This document shows, piece by piece, positions 4,994-11,961 of a stretch of 11,961 nt of DNA (position 1 is its first letter; every line of letters begins with the position of its first letter). The position numbers and the translations under genes are program-made. The notes beneath the pieces are model-generated. The model saw only the letters and a list, made by a program, of their open reading frames with translations. It ran no database searches and was not told the DNA's origin. This stretch comes from an uncultured bacterium (GTDB lineage Bacteria; Cyanobacteriota; Vampirovibrionia; Gastranaerophilales; Gastranaerophilaceae): assembly GCA_900549855.1 (NCBI GenBank), contig URPS01000060.1, positions 1-11,961 of the forward strand. Reading direction: 5' to 3'.

Positions 4994-5218
4994 ATGTTAA
5001 CAATTTTTTGGACAATTTTAGTTCTTTCAGCATTATTACTAATCGTTTTAATTCTTATGCACTCACCTAAAGGCGATGGTATCGCAGGGATAGGTAATGC
5101 TGCTCAAGTATTTTCTTCACAAAAAAGTGCAGAAAAAGGTTTGAACAAATTAACCGGTATCGTTGCAGCAGTTTTTATTGTTTGCGTATTTTTATTAGGT
5201 TTTGGCATAATCAAATAA
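4994..5218 (+). CDS. secG: Preprotein translocase subunit SecG
   Basis: SecG is a small inner-membrane subunit of SecYEG that assists protein export. The 74-residue protein has two membrane helices (about 3-21 and 53-72). They are joined by the conserved cytoplasmic loop HSPKGDGIAGIGNAAQVFSSQKSAEKGLNKLT, a wording I associate with cyanobacterial SecG. AAAAGGAG before the ATG gives a confident start. It follows the NrtR-like gene by 47 nt and precedes tcdA by 12 nt, so it is probably cotranscribed at least with tcdA. The functional relation among the three is not obvious. Confidence 0.94.
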   Translation: MLTIFWTILVLSALLLIVLILMHSPKGDGIAGIGNAAQVFSSQKSAEKGLNKLTGIVAAVFIVCVFLLGFGIIK

Positions 5219-5230
5219 TTACGAGGAAAC

Positions 5231-5992
5231 ATGCTTAATCAATTTTCAAGAACCGAACTTTTATTAGGAAAAGACGGCATAGAAAAGCTTGCATCTTCTC
5301 GTGTTGCAATTTTTGGAATTGGTGGAGTCGGCGGCTATACTGTAGAAGCTCTTGCAAGAAGTGGAATTGGTACTTTTGACCTGATTGATGATGACAAAAT
5401 TTGCATTACAAATATCAACAGACAAATCTATGCTTTAAGAAGTACTGTTGGCAAATATAAAGTTGATGTTGCCAAAGATAGAATTTTGGATATTAATCCT
5501 AATGCAGTTGTTAACACTTATAAAACATTTTACACTCCAGAAACTGCTGATGAATTTGATTTCAGCCAATATGATTATGTAGTTGATGCGATTGATACAG
5601 TTGTTGGAAAACTTAAAATTGTAGAGAAAGCTAAAGAAGCTAAAATTCCTGTGATTTCTTCCATGGGCGCAGGCAACAAAATGAATCCGGCTTTATTTGA
5701 AGTTACTGATATATTTAAGACTTCTGTTTGCCCACTTGCAAAAGTTATGCGACAAGAGCTTAAGAAAAGAAAAATCAGAAAGCTCAAAGTAGTTTATTCA
5801 AAAGAAATTCCGATTAAACCAAATGACGATATAGAAATCAGCTGTAAAAAACATTGTGTTTGCCCTCCGGGGACAGTGAGAAAATGTACCGCAAGAAGAC
5901 AAATCCCTGGTAGTAATGCTTTTGTACCTTCGGTTGTTGGCTTGATTATTGCAGGAGAAGTCGTTAAAGATTTGATTGGCTATGGAAAGTAA
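5231..5992 (+). CDS. tcdA: tRNA threonylcarbamoyladenosine dehydratase (TcdA/CsdL)
   Basis: TcdA is an E1-like enzyme that uses ATP to cyclise the t6A37 side chain of ANN-decoding tRNAs to ct6A. The 253-residue protein starts with the family signature FSRTELLLGKDGIEKL. The Rossmann ATP-binding loop VAIFGIGGVGGYTVEALARSGIG is near 26-48. DDDKICITNINRQIYAL (about 52-70) includes the Arg and Asn that contact ATP, and YVVDAIDTV and the hallmark ISSMGAGNKMNP (about 142-154) follow. The block TSVCPLAKVMRQELKKR supports TcdA over MoeB or ThiF, which are larger or differ here. The partner sulfur-transfer proteins CsdA/CsdE are not in this window. The start follows a GAGG SD. The gene is convergent with the metallophosphoesterase, and I see no clear terminator in the 23-nt gap. 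Confidence 0.93.
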   Translation: MLNQFSRTELLLGKDGIEKLASSRVAIFGIGGVGGYTVEALARSGIGTFDLIDDDKICITNINRQIYALRSTVGKYKVDVAKDRILDINPNAVVNTYKTFYTPETADEFDFSQYDYVVDAIDTVVGKLKIVEKAKEAKIPVISSMGAGNKMNPALFEVTDIFKTSVCPLAKVMRQELKKRKIRKLKVVYSKEIPIKPNDDIEISCKKHCVCPPGTVRKCTARRQIPGSNAFVPSVVGLIIAGEVVKDLIGYGK

Positions 5993-6015
5993 TCGAAACA
6001 GATTGCTAATATATA

Positions 6016-6780
6016 TTAATTAATCACAATAATTTCCGGAAAACAGCAAAAACGTAGAGAAAGAATACTTGTTCCAAGTCCACGAGAAACTATCATTGTG
6101 TTTTGTGCTTCATTAAAAACGTGTTTTTGTGCAAATTTTGTCCCAAATTTTGATGGTGCAATCAATGCTCCTACAAACGGCATTCTGACTTGCCCGCCAT
6201 GAACGTGTCCGGCAAGTATTAAATCAACTTTTTTATCGAGGTCTGAATAAACATCCGGATTGTGAGTCATAAGAATAGTTTTACCTAAACATCCTTGCAA
6301 TGCTTTTTTAGAATCAGGAGAACCAGTTTGTAAATCGTCAACTCCGGCAATTGTAATATCACCTATCCTTACATTTTCATTAACAAGAACAGTTACGCCA
6401 TTATTTTTAAGCGTTCTTATGATTTTTTCTTTGTTGTACCAGCCATCATGATTGCCTACAATACTGACTATCGGAGCTTTTATTTGTTTAAAAATCTTTA
6501 CCTGCTCTTCAATTGGCATAGTATTTTCGCCATTATGCCCTTTTACATAATCGCCACCAAACAATACCAAGTCCGGATTTTGTTTATTAATTGTGGCAAC
6601 AATTTTTTCTAATCTTGTTTTATCGTGTTTTGCGATATGAAAATCTGAAGCAAAAACTATTTTTTTATCTTTTAAAGCTTCCACCTGAAAATGCCTAACA
6701 ACAATTAAATTGGGCTCAATAAAAAATGCCCAGATAAATAGTAAAAAACATATTGTTAGAATAATTTTTGCCATGCTCAT
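6016..6780 (-). CDS. Membrane-anchored metallophosphoesterase (YkuE/YaeI-like)
   Basis: A calcineurin-like dinuclear-metal phosphoesterase of 254 residues. A single N-terminal membrane helix (about 5-21) suggests the domain is tethered at the membrane. All metal-site blocks are present: SDFH (Asp46, His48), GGDY (Asp77), GNHD (109-112), MTHNPD (His173) and GHVHGG (191-196). This combination fits the YkuE/YaeI group. A related membrane-tethered branch (LpxG) hydrolyses UDP-2,3-diacylglucosamine in lipid A synthesis, so that role is possible but cannot be assigned here. Starts at 6780 or two codons later (ATG at 6774) are equally good. Neither has an SD, and a CATAAT -10 (plus 6792-6797) lies very close, so the mRNA may be nearly leaderless. 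It is divergent from ferritin, with 46 bp between the starts. Confidence 0.88.
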   Translation of the reverse strand: MSMAKIILTICFLLFIWAFFIEPNLIVVRHFQVEALKDKKIVFASDFHIAKHDKTRLEKIVATINKQNPDLVLFGGDYVKGHNGENTMPIEEQVKIFKQIKAPIVSIVGNHDGWYNKEKIIRTLKNNGVTVLVNENVRIGDITIAGVDDLQTGSPDSKKALQGCLGKTILMTHNPDVYSDLDKKVDLILAGHVHGGQVRMPFVGALIAPSKFGTKFAQKHVFNEAQNTMIVSRGLGTSILSLRFCCFPEIIVIN

Positions 6781-6795
6781 ATTTTATCAAAATTA

Positions 6796-6819
6796 TGCTA
6801 GAATTAAAACAGTTGGAGG
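6796..6819 (+). promoter_or_regulatory. Extended -10 and SD of ferritin, overlapping divergent promoter
   Basis: TGCTAGAAT (6796-6804) is an extended -10 (TGN plus TAGAAT, five of six), and GGAGG (6815-6819) is the SD 7 nt before the ferritin ATG at 6827. The minus-strand CATAAT for the metallophosphoesterase gene (6792-6797) overlaps it, so the two divergent promoters probably compete. No -35 of quality is visible, and no iron-box palindrome is recognised. Confidence 0.5.
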
Positions 6820-6826
6820 ACTAAAT

Positions 6827-7336
6827 ATGATTAACGAAAAATTACAAGAAGCATTTAATGATCAAATTAACAAAGAGCTTTATTCAGAGTATCTTTACCA
6901 CGCTATGAAAATTTATTTTCAAGAACTTAACCTTCAAGGGTTTGTAAATTGGTTTGATGTTCAAGTTCAAGAAGAAAGAGCGCATGCCGTTGGCATGATT
7001 AATTACCTTAATGACAGAGGCGGAAAAGTTGAACTTCGTGCAATTGATAAACCTGTGGTTGAAGGTACAACTCCATTAGAAGTGTTTGAACATGTTTTGC
7101 GTCATGAAGAATATGTAACTTCAAGAATAAACGCATTAGCTGATGTAGCGGAAGAAGTTCGTGATAGAGCAGCAATGCACCTTCTTGATTGGTATATAAA
7201 AGAACAGGTTGAAGAAGAAGCAAACGTTGGCGGAGTTTTGGCAACATTGAGATTAATCGGTGAAGATAAAAAAGCTTTGTTGATGCTAGATAAAGATCTT
7301 GCAACAAGAACATTCGTAGCTCCGGTTATCGGATAA
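6827..7336 (+). CDS. ftn: Non-haem ferritin
   Basis: The protein oxidises Fe(II) and stores iron in a 24-subunit shell. The 169-residue start at ATG 6827 is preferred over an in-frame upstream ATG at 6710, because GGAGG lies 7 nt before 6827, the protein then begins MINEKLQEAFNDQINKELYSEY like other ferritins, and the upstream extension lies inside the divergent gene. Ferroxidase-centre residues are at the same numbers as in E. coli FtnA: Glu17, Glu50, His53, Glu94 and Gln127, with Glu49, Glu126 and Glu130 as probable third-site ligands. There is no haem-binding Met of bacterioferritin at the expected place. It is a single-gene unit with its own terminator at 7345-7374. Confidence 0.95.
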   Translation: MINEKLQEAFNDQINKELYSEYLYHAMKIYFQELNLQGFVNWFDVQVQEERAHAVGMINYLNDRGGKVELRAIDKPVVEGTTPLEVFEHVLRHEEYVTSRINALADVAEEVRDRAAMHLLDWYIKEQVEEEANVGGVLATLRLIGEDKKALLMLDKDLATRTFVAPVIG

Positions 7337-7344
7337 ATAATTTT

Positions 7345-7374
7345 GGGTGCGCAAATATGCGCACCCTACTTTTT
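7345..7374 (+). terminator. Intrinsic terminator after ferritin
   Basis: GGGTGCGCA (7345-7353) pairs perfectly with TGCGCACCC (7358-7366) around a 4-nt loop, followed by TACTTTTT. It lies 8 nt after the ferritin stop. Confidence 0.9.
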
Positions 7375-7396
7375 AAAAACGCAACTGCACATAGGG

Positions 7397-7693
7397 CTAT
7401 ATGCGACAAATATCTTGATAACCAGTTAAAATTCTTAGTATGTATAACTTTTCATTTGAGAAGGTATAAATAATTTGATAATGTCTTGCAACAATGCAAA
7501 TACGTACATCTCTTGAAGAGAATTTTGATTTAAATCCGCGACTTGGAAAAGCCAAAAGACTTTCAAAATTTTTATCAAATACATTTAACAATTTTTCTGC
7601 GGCATCTTTATTATCACTAGCAATGTATTCAAAAATTTTCAACATGTCTTGGTGTGCAGGAATGGTTATAATTAATTTTATATTATTGGGCAT
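7397..7693 (-). CDS. parE: ParE-family toxin
   Basis: A 98-residue RelE/ParE-superfamily toxin. ParE toxins poison DNA gyrase, so the gyrB at 9366 is the sort of target expected, though the proximity may be chance. The fold is visible as a beta strand (IKLIITIPAHQDMLKIFEYIASDN), a helix (AAEKLLNVFDKNFESLLAFPSRG) and terminal strands with the family motifs VRICIVARHYQIIYTF and LYILRILTGYQD. The Arg in the final strand (ILRILTGYQD) is a conserved family position. The gene overlaps the antitoxin gene by 11 bp (7683-7693) and follows it, the usual parDE order. The SD is weak, consistent with translational coupling. ParE versus RelE activity cannot be settled by reading. Confidence 0.85.
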   Translation of the reverse strand: MPNNIKLIITIPAHQDMLKIFEYIASDNKDAAEKLLNVFDKNFESLLAFPSRGFKSKFSSRDVRICIVARHYQIIYTFSNEKLYILRILTGYQDICRI

Positions 7694-7931
7694 ACTTTTT
7701 TCTTAATTCTTCCATTACAAAATTGCCATCTAAAACATCATTATTTTCCATTGCATTCCAGCCAATTTCAATTTCTTGATTAAATTCGTCAATATGTTTT
7801 TGTGACACAGAAGTTTCTGCTATTGCAATATTAATTGCAGCATTAATAGCCTCATTTATAGAAGTATAAATTCCTGCTGCAATTTGGTTTTGAATAAACT
7901 TTTCATTATCTGGAGATAAAGATATGTCCAT
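7683..7931 (-). CDS. parD: ParD-like antitoxin
   Basis: An 82-residue antitoxin with an N-terminal ribbon-helix-helix of the ParD/CopG type (MDISLSPDNEKFIQNQIAAGIYTSINEAINAAINIAI). The first strand binds DNA as a dimer and the two helices follow. The C-terminal half (about 40-82) is acidic and probably disordered until it wraps the toxin. A strong AAAGGAG SD lies 6 nt before the ATG. The promoter and a 23-bp palindrome at 7942-7964 sit just upstream, so autorepression by ParD and the ParDE complex is expected. It overlaps the toxin gene by 11 bp. Confidence 0.86.
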   Translation of the reverse strand: MDISLSPDNEKFIQNQIAAGIYTSINEAINAAINIAIAETSVSQKHIDEFNQEIEIGWNAMENNDVLDGNFVMEELRKKYAQ

Positions 7932-7941
7932 AAATCACTCC

Positions 7942-7982
7942 TTTGTTATATTAATTATAACAAATATGCAATATTACTTCAA
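7942..7982 (-). promoter_or_regulatory. Promoter and operator of parDE
   Basis: The minus strand has TTGAAG (plus 7977-7982), a 17-bp spacer and TATAAT (plus 7954-7959). The -10 lies inside a perfect palindrome with 9-bp arms, TTTGTTATA (7942-7950) and TATAACAAA (7956-7964), around TTAAT. The palindrome touches the SD. This placement would let bound ParD block both polymerase and, in DNA terms, the start region. Confidence 0.85.
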
Positions 7983-7996
7983 CAAAATAAGCCAAT

Positions 7997-9145
7997 CTAC
8001 TCACACCATCTTAAATAGCCTTCATCCGTAAAAGTAGCAGAGCGAACACATTTATCACCTTCTGCAATATTGTATGTTATAGGTTTATTTTCTGATGAAA
8101 TATCTAAAGATTTTGTTATTTTACCATCTTTATAAGTTACATAAGTTTCGCCATCTTTTTGATAGTCAGTTATTTTTGTTTTATTATCGCCCAAATACTC
8201 TGTTATTTTTTGGCTTCCATCTTCACCAAATTCTATTCTAATATTGCCATCATTCAATTCTTTCAAACTACCATTGCCATAAAATGAATACACATCACTC
8301 GGGCTATTTTTAGCAATATTTTCTATCTTATCTTTATCAAATTTCTCGGTTGGCATTACATCTGCATCGTTTAAAACATCACGCTCCATAAAGTTTGGAA
8401 CAGTGGTGTTTTTAAATTCTGTAACGCCAATTACAGCACCTTTATTTAATTCAATATTTTTATTTACTTCTGTGTTTCCGACTTGTTTGCCCACACGAAT
8501 ACTTTTTACATTATTCTTAGAATCTAATTGAACATCTATTGAGTCTTTGTAATTTTTGCTAGCTAAAGTTAATGTTAAAGTAGGATTTGCCATGTATAAA
8601 TCCTTACTGTAACATTTTCTTGAACCATCAGGGAAAATCTGTACTTTTTCTATATTTTCAACCCTTCCACTTCTATAAAGAGTTCTATAATGTGTGTCCG
8701 ACTCGTCTTCCGGATACTCTAACACCTCAGTCCAATTATAAGCAGATTCACTGTTTTGTTCCTTCAATATTTTGCCACTATATAAATCTCTGATTTGAAT
8801 TTTACCTACCTTCTCTGGAGCATTCTCATCGGGATAATATTTTGTTTCAAATTTACCATCATCAGCTACTACGTACTCCAGTTGACCATAAGGGTTATAA
8901 ACTTTTTTACCCTCAACTTGATTCATTTCAGTATTCTTTGGTAATATTAATTCTGCCGGTTTATGCTCAAAATCATTCTTGTTTTTAATCAAGCTCATAT
9001 TATAAATTCCAAGTGACTCCAATCCTGCCATTGTATAATTATCAATCGGATTGGTTACAGCTTGTTGTCGATTTTCTTGAATAGTTTGTGGTTTGTTAGC
9101 TTGAACATTTTGAACATAAAAATTGGAGTTAATTCCATTTACCAT
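7997..9145 (-). CDS. Hypothetical acidic protein with 'DGS/YGNG' repeat-like segments
   Basis: I do not recognise the family. From ATG 9145 the protein has 382 residues. A GTG nine bases further upstream (9154) is also in frame, but AGGTG overlapping that GTG makes a good SD with 6-nt spacing for the ATG. There is no signal peptide or membrane helix. The N-terminus is Asn/Gln-rich and contains DNYTMAGLESLGIYNMSLI. The rest is rich in Asp, Glu, Lys, Asn and Tyr and has recurring short strand-turn units: YNPYGQLEYVVADDGKFETKYY, YRSGRVENIEKVQIFPDGSRK, YSFYGNGSLKELNDGNIRIEFGEDGSQKI, and YKDGKITK. These suggest a repetitive beta structure, loosely like MORN/YD-type 'Y..(D)G.(L/R)' repeats. Codon use and composition fit the window. 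It is transcribed toward parDE, with no terminator seen between. Confidence 0.75.
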   Translation of the reverse strand: MVNGINSNFYVQNVQANKPQTIQENRQQAVTNPIDNYTMAGLESLGIYNMSLIKNKNDFEHKPAELILPKNTEMNQVEGKKVYNPYGQLEYVVADDGKFETKYYPDENAPEKVGKIQIRDLYSGKILKEQNSESAYNWTEVLEYPEDESDTHYRTLYRSGRVENIEKVQIFPDGSRKCYSKDLYMANPTLTLTLASKNYKDSIDVQLDSKNNVKSIRVGKQVGNTEVNKNIELNKGAVIGVTEFKNTTVPNFMERDVLNDADVMPTEKFDKDKIENIAKNSPSDVYSFYGNGSLKELNDGNIRIEFGEDGSQKITEYLGDNKTKITDYQKDGETYVTYKDGKITKSLDISSENKPITYNIAEGDKCVRSATFTDEGYLRWCE

Positions 9146-9246
9146 AAATTTCACCTACATTAATACACTATATATATAATATAAGTACAGTGATTCGTAA
9201 AAATTGCCACCTAAAAACACTTTGTTAATTTTTATTTACATAAAAT

Positions 9247-9286
9247 GAACTTAACGACCTAAAGACCTAATGACCTAACGACTTAT
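9247..9286. repeat. Five 8-bp tandem repeats upstream of gyrB
   Basis: Five exact-phase octamers: GAACTTAA, CGACCTAA, AGACCTAA, TGACCTAA and CGACTTAT. They show the same length, phase, first unit and last unit (CGACTT) as the right arm of the efp-accB hairpin (1340-1379), but no facing inverted arm lies upstream. This is either a half element or a decayed hairpin. Confidence 0.75.
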
Positions 9287-9295
9287 CCTTAATAT

Positions 9296-9325
9296 TTGTG
9301 CCATTTTAAATGTTTGTGGTATAAT
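9296..9325 (+). promoter_or_regulatory. gyrB: gyrB promoter (extended -10)
   Basis: TGGTATAAT (9317-9325) is a perfect extended -10, with TTGTGC (9296-9301) as a partial -35 at 18 bp. The predicted start near 9332 leaves a leader of about 34 nt with GAGGGGG just before the ATG at 9366. gyrB promoters often respond to supercoiling; nothing in the sequence proves it here. Confidence 0.65.
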
Positions 9326-9365
9326 TAGTTTATAGAAAAAGATTTTTATTTATTGAGGGGGATAA

Positions 9366-11801
9366 ATGGCACAAGGGTATGACGCTAGTAATATACGTGT
9401 ATTAGAAGGTTTGGAAGCTGTTAGAATGCGTCCCGGCATGTATATCGGTTCAACTTCACAAAGAGGTTTGCACCACTGTATTTATGAAATCGTTGATAAT
9501 TCAATCGACGAATCTCTTGCAGGTTATTGTACAGAAATCCACGTAACTGTCCATAAAGACAATAGCGTTACCGTAGAAGATAATGGTCGTGGTATTCCGG
9601 TTGATATAAAACCGGAAACAGGAAAATCTGCTCTTGAAATCGTACACACAGTACTTCACGCAGGCGGTAAATTCGGTGATGGCGGTTATAAAGTGTCAGG
9701 CGGACTTCACGGCGTTGGTGCATCTGTAGTTAACGCACTATCTGAAAAAATGGTTGTAGAAGTTTCTCGTGATGGTTTTGTATGGCGTCAACAGTACCTT
9801 AGAGGTGAGCCAACCGGACCGGTTGAAAAAACTGTTCCTACAACAAAAACAGGTACTAAATCAACTTTCTGGCTTGACCCTGAAATATTTACGGAAACAA
9901 CTGAAATTGATGTAGACGTTATCGCTACTCGTTTCAGAGAAATGGCTTTCTTAAACAAAGGGCTTAAAATTATTCTTCATGACGAAAAGGATACAGGAAA
10001 AGATGAAACTTACCACTATGAAGGCGGTATAGGAAGTTATGTTGCATTTCTTAATCACAACAGAACTGTTATGTTTGATGAGCCTATCTACATGGAAAAA
10101 ATCGTCGACAAAATCAAGGTTGAAGTTGCAATGCAGTATACAGACTCTTACAACGAATCAATCTTGTCATTTGCTAACAACATCAACACTCACCAAGGTG
10201 GTACTCACTTAACAGGTTTCCGTAACGCAATCACTCGTGTATTGAATGATTACGCAAGAACAAACAAAATTCTTAAAGATTCAGAACAAAATCTTTCAGG
10301 TGATGACGTCAGAGAAGGTTTGACTGCAATTGTTTCCGTAAAAATCGAAAATCCGGAATTTGAAGGTCAGACAAAAGAAAAATTAGGCAACTCTGAAGTT
10401 ATGCCTGCCGTTCAAGATGTTGTTAAAGAAAAATTGCAAGAATGGTTAGAATTCAATCCGAAACTTGCCAGAACAATTATTGAAAAAACACTTCAAGCTC
10501 AAAGAGCACGTGAAGCAGCACGTAAAGCAAGAGAACTTACAAGAAGAAAATCAGTTTTAGAAAACTCTACACTTCCAGGGAAACTTGCCGATTGTTCAAA
10601 CAGAGAACCTGAAAAATGCGAAATCTACATCGTTGAGGGTGATTCCGCAGGTGGTTCTGCTAAACAAGGCAGAAACAGAATGTTCCAAGCAATTTTGCCA
10701 TTAAGAGGTAAAATTCTTAACGTTGAAAAAGCAAGACTTGATAAAATCTATGCTAACAACGAAATTCAATCAATGGTTCAAGCATTCGGTATTACAATTA
10801 GTAAAAACGAAGAGGAATTCAACTTAGAAAAATTGCGTTACCACAAAATTATCATCATGACCGATGCTGATGTTGACGGTGCGCACATCAGAACACTACT
10901 TCTAACATTCTTCTTCCGTTATGCAAAACCACTTATCGAAAACGGTTATGTGTATATCGCTCAACCACCGCTATTCAAAGTTACTCAAGGCAAAACTTCT
11001 GAATACTTATACGATGAGCACGCTTTAGACAAGATGTTGAAAGAACGTGGTATTAAGTCTTTAAGCTTGTCAGACAAAACAAAATCAAAGGTTAAGACCG
11101 GAGATGAATTATTGACATTGTTATCTAACATGTCAACATTCTACAAGTCTTATAACAACCCTATTTTGAACATTATTCCATCAGTTGTACTTAGAGGACT
11201 TATCCGTTCTGAAGTTCAGCCGGAAGATTTTGCTGATCAAGAAAAGATGAATAAAGTTATTGAATACCTTTCTCATTACTTGAAAGACCACGCAGAGAAT
11301 TATAATGTAGCAGAAGCTAAGAATTACGAGGTTTCTCTTAAATATAATCCGGATAGTGCAAAATACTCAATTCAGTTAGATTTATTCGAAAATGAACATG
11401 AATTCATCACTTCTAACATAATCAAGAGCAATGAGTTCAAGAGATTAAAGAATTCTTATCCGCTTATTCGTGATTTCTTGATTGAAGAAGAAGATACACT
11501 TATTCTTGAAACAGAAAATGGCGAAATAGAAATTAAATCTTTCGAACAGCTTCAAAAAATTGTTGATGACAGAGGTCAAAAAGGTTTAACAATCCAAAGG
11601 TTCAAAGGTCTTGGTGAAATGATGCCGCAACAACTTTGGGAAACAACTATGGACCCTGAAACAAGAACATTGCTGAAGGTTAACATCGAAGATGCTATGA
11701 TGTGTGACCAATTGTTCGATATCTTGATGGGTGACAAAGTTGAACCTCGTCGTGATTTCATTGAATCAAATGCCGTATATGCTACTAACATCGATACTTA
11801 G
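9366..11801 (+). CDS. gyrB: DNA gyrase subunit B, long form with TOPRIM-region insert
   Basis: GyrB supplies the ATPase and part of the cleavage site of gyrase, which introduces negative supercoils. The GHKL ATPase residues are in YEIVDNSIDES (Glu41, Asn45), VEDNGRGIP (about 70-78) and GGLHGVGASVVNALS. The transducer domain follows to about 390. The TOPRIM domain carries IVEGDSAGGSAKQGRNR (about 422-438), PLRGKILNVEKARL, and MTDADVDGAHIRTLL (about 498-512). The tail has GLTIQRFKGLGEMMPQQLWETTMDPETRTL. At 811 residues it is about 170 longer than the compact form (about 640). The extra block lies between YLYDEHALDK and IKSFEQLQKIVDDRG (about 555-720), the place where E. coli GyrB also carries an insert. 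GyrB rather than ParE is supported by the overall wording, and gyrA is not in this window. It stands alone, not beside dnaN or recF. Confidence 0.95.
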   Translation: MAQGYDASNIRVLEGLEAVRMRPGMYIGSTSQRGLHHCIYEIVDNSIDESLAGYCTEIHVTVHKDNSVTVEDNGRGIPVDIKPETGKSALEIVHTVLHAGGKFGDGGYKVSGGLHGVGASVVNALSEKMVVEVSRDGFVWRQQYLRGEPTGPVEKTVPTTKTGTKSTFWLDPEIFTETTEIDVDVIATRFREMAFLNKGLKIILHDEKDTGKDETYHYEGGIGSYVAFLNHNRTVMFDEPIYMEKIVDKIKVEVAMQYTDSYNESILSFANNINTHQGGTHLTGFRNAITRVLNDYARTNKILKDSEQNLSGDDVREGLTAIVSVKIENPEFEGQTKEKLGNSEVMPAVQDVVKEKLQEWLEFNPKLARTIIEKTLQAQRAREAARKARELTRRKSVLENSTLPGKLADCSNREPEKCEIYIVEGDSAGGSAKQGRNRMFQAILPLRGKILNVEKARLDKIYANNEIQSMVQAFGITISKNEEEFNLEKLRYHKIIIMTDADVDGAHIRTLLLTFFFRYAKPLIENGYVYIAQPPLFKVTQGKTSEYLYDEHALDKMLKERGIKSLSLSDKTKSKVKTGDELLTLLSNMSTFYKSYNNPILNIIPSVVLRGLIRSEVQPEDFADQEKMNKVIEYLSHYLKDHAENYNVAEAKNYEVSLKYNPDSAKYSIQLDLFENEHEFITSNIIKSNEFKRLKNSYPLIRDFLIEEEDTLILETENGEIEIKSFEQLQKIVDDRGQKGLTIQRFKGLGEMMPQQLWETTMDPETRTLLKVNIEDAMMCDQLFDILMGDKVEPRRDFIESNAVYATNIDT

Positions 11802-11904
11802 GTGCTACGCACGTAGACACAACTGTCGGCTACTTGGTAAAAACTATAGAAAGATGATTAGAGGCGTAGACGCAAAGATGCATAGGAATTTATTCAAGTA
11901 TGGC

Positions 11905-11961
11905 GCGTCCCCTCTCCTCGGGGGAGGTACAGACTTTTCTAAAACTTAATTCTCGCCCGCA
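11905..11961. repeat. Right copy of the dispersed inverted repeat
   Basis: The reverse complement begins TGCGGGCGAGAATTAAG at 11961 and matches positions 20-77 with only a few differences, including one fewer C in the C-rich block. The match ends where the window ends, so the copy may continue beyond. The gap from the gyrB stop (11802-11904) also holds short GTCTACG-type inverted motifs and no convincing gene. No T-run terminator for gyrB is visible in it. Confidence 0.8.

Noticed and set aside
6710..6826. 39-residue N-terminal extension of ferritin
   Set aside because: It lies within the divergent metallophosphoesterase gene, has no SD at 6710, and the ATG at 6827 has a strong GGAGG and the normal ferritin N-terminus.
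7008..7313. 101-residue minus-strand ORF inside ferritin
   Set aside because: Leu/His-rich product of the antisense frame of a well-supported gene, with no SD or family resemblance.
7494..7706. 70-residue plus-strand ORF opposite the ParE toxin
   Set aside because: Shadow frame of parE; no SD at the right distance, and parE has clear family motifs.
9146..9154. GTG start for the hypothetical protein
   Set aside because: The GTG is part of the AGGTG that serves as SD for the ATG at 9145.
9247..9286. CRISPR-like array
   Set aside because: The unit is 8 bp with no spacers and there are no cas genes; it is a short tandem repeat.
11731..11949. 72-residue plus-strand ORF at the right end
   Set aside because: It starts inside gyrB in another frame and runs into the non-coding repeat; no SD and no recognisable domain.
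1..11961. Composite transposon bounded by the terminal inverted repeats
   Set aside because: The interior is mostly essential housekeeping genes with no transposase; dispersed repeats at contig ends explain the arrangement better.

Overview
The window is AT-rich bacterial DNA that most resembles a non-photosynthetic relative of the Cyanobacteria (Melainabacteria/Vampirovibrionia, for example gut Gastranaerophilales). This is an inference from recalled family sequences. EF-P carries the cyanobacterial-style 'NVETGNVVEKTFRAGE' stretch, SecG carries 'LMHSPKGDGIAGIGNAAQVFSS', efp sits directly before accB as in cyanobacteria, and the intergenic gaps hold 7-8 bp tandem-repeat hairpins like those of cyanobacterial genomes. 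Shine-Dalgarno (SD) sites are mostly strong and sigma70-type promoters are easy to see.

Layout. 1-77 and about 11905-11961 are inverted copies of one relatively GC-rich repeat, so the window probably runs from repeat to repeat. 68-265 is a possible gene remnant. 328-606 holds what I think is the most interesting locus: a minus-strand 24-residue hydrophobic peptide gene with a strong but apparently sequestered SD and its own extended -10 promoter. It is opposed by a plus-strand promoter and a structured RNA of about 105 nt ending in an intrinsic terminator. This is the architecture of a type I toxin-antitoxin locus. 727-3311 is efp-accB-accC (translation of polyproline stretches, and the biotin carrier and carboxylase of acetyl-CoA carboxylase), closed by a strong terminator. 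3416-4100 (minus) is a HigBA-type toxin-antitoxin pair, probably leaderless. 4266-5992 is an NrtR-like regulator, secG and tcdA. 6016-6780 (minus) is a membrane-anchored metallophosphoesterase, and 6827-7336 is a ferritin with its terminator. 7397-7931 (minus) is a ParDE pair with a near-ideal operator palindrome. 7997-9145 (minus) is an unrecognised acidic protein. 9366-11801 is gyrB.

How the genes fit together. Core housekeeping genes (efp, accBC, secG, tcdA, ftn, gyrB) are separated by small accessory modules: two clear type II toxin-antitoxin systems, one candidate type I system and three repeat hairpins or arrays. AccB and AccC work as one enzyme module. The other core genes are functionally unrelated to each other. 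Each toxin-antitoxin module has its own visible promoter, and the two type II modules have operator palindromes.
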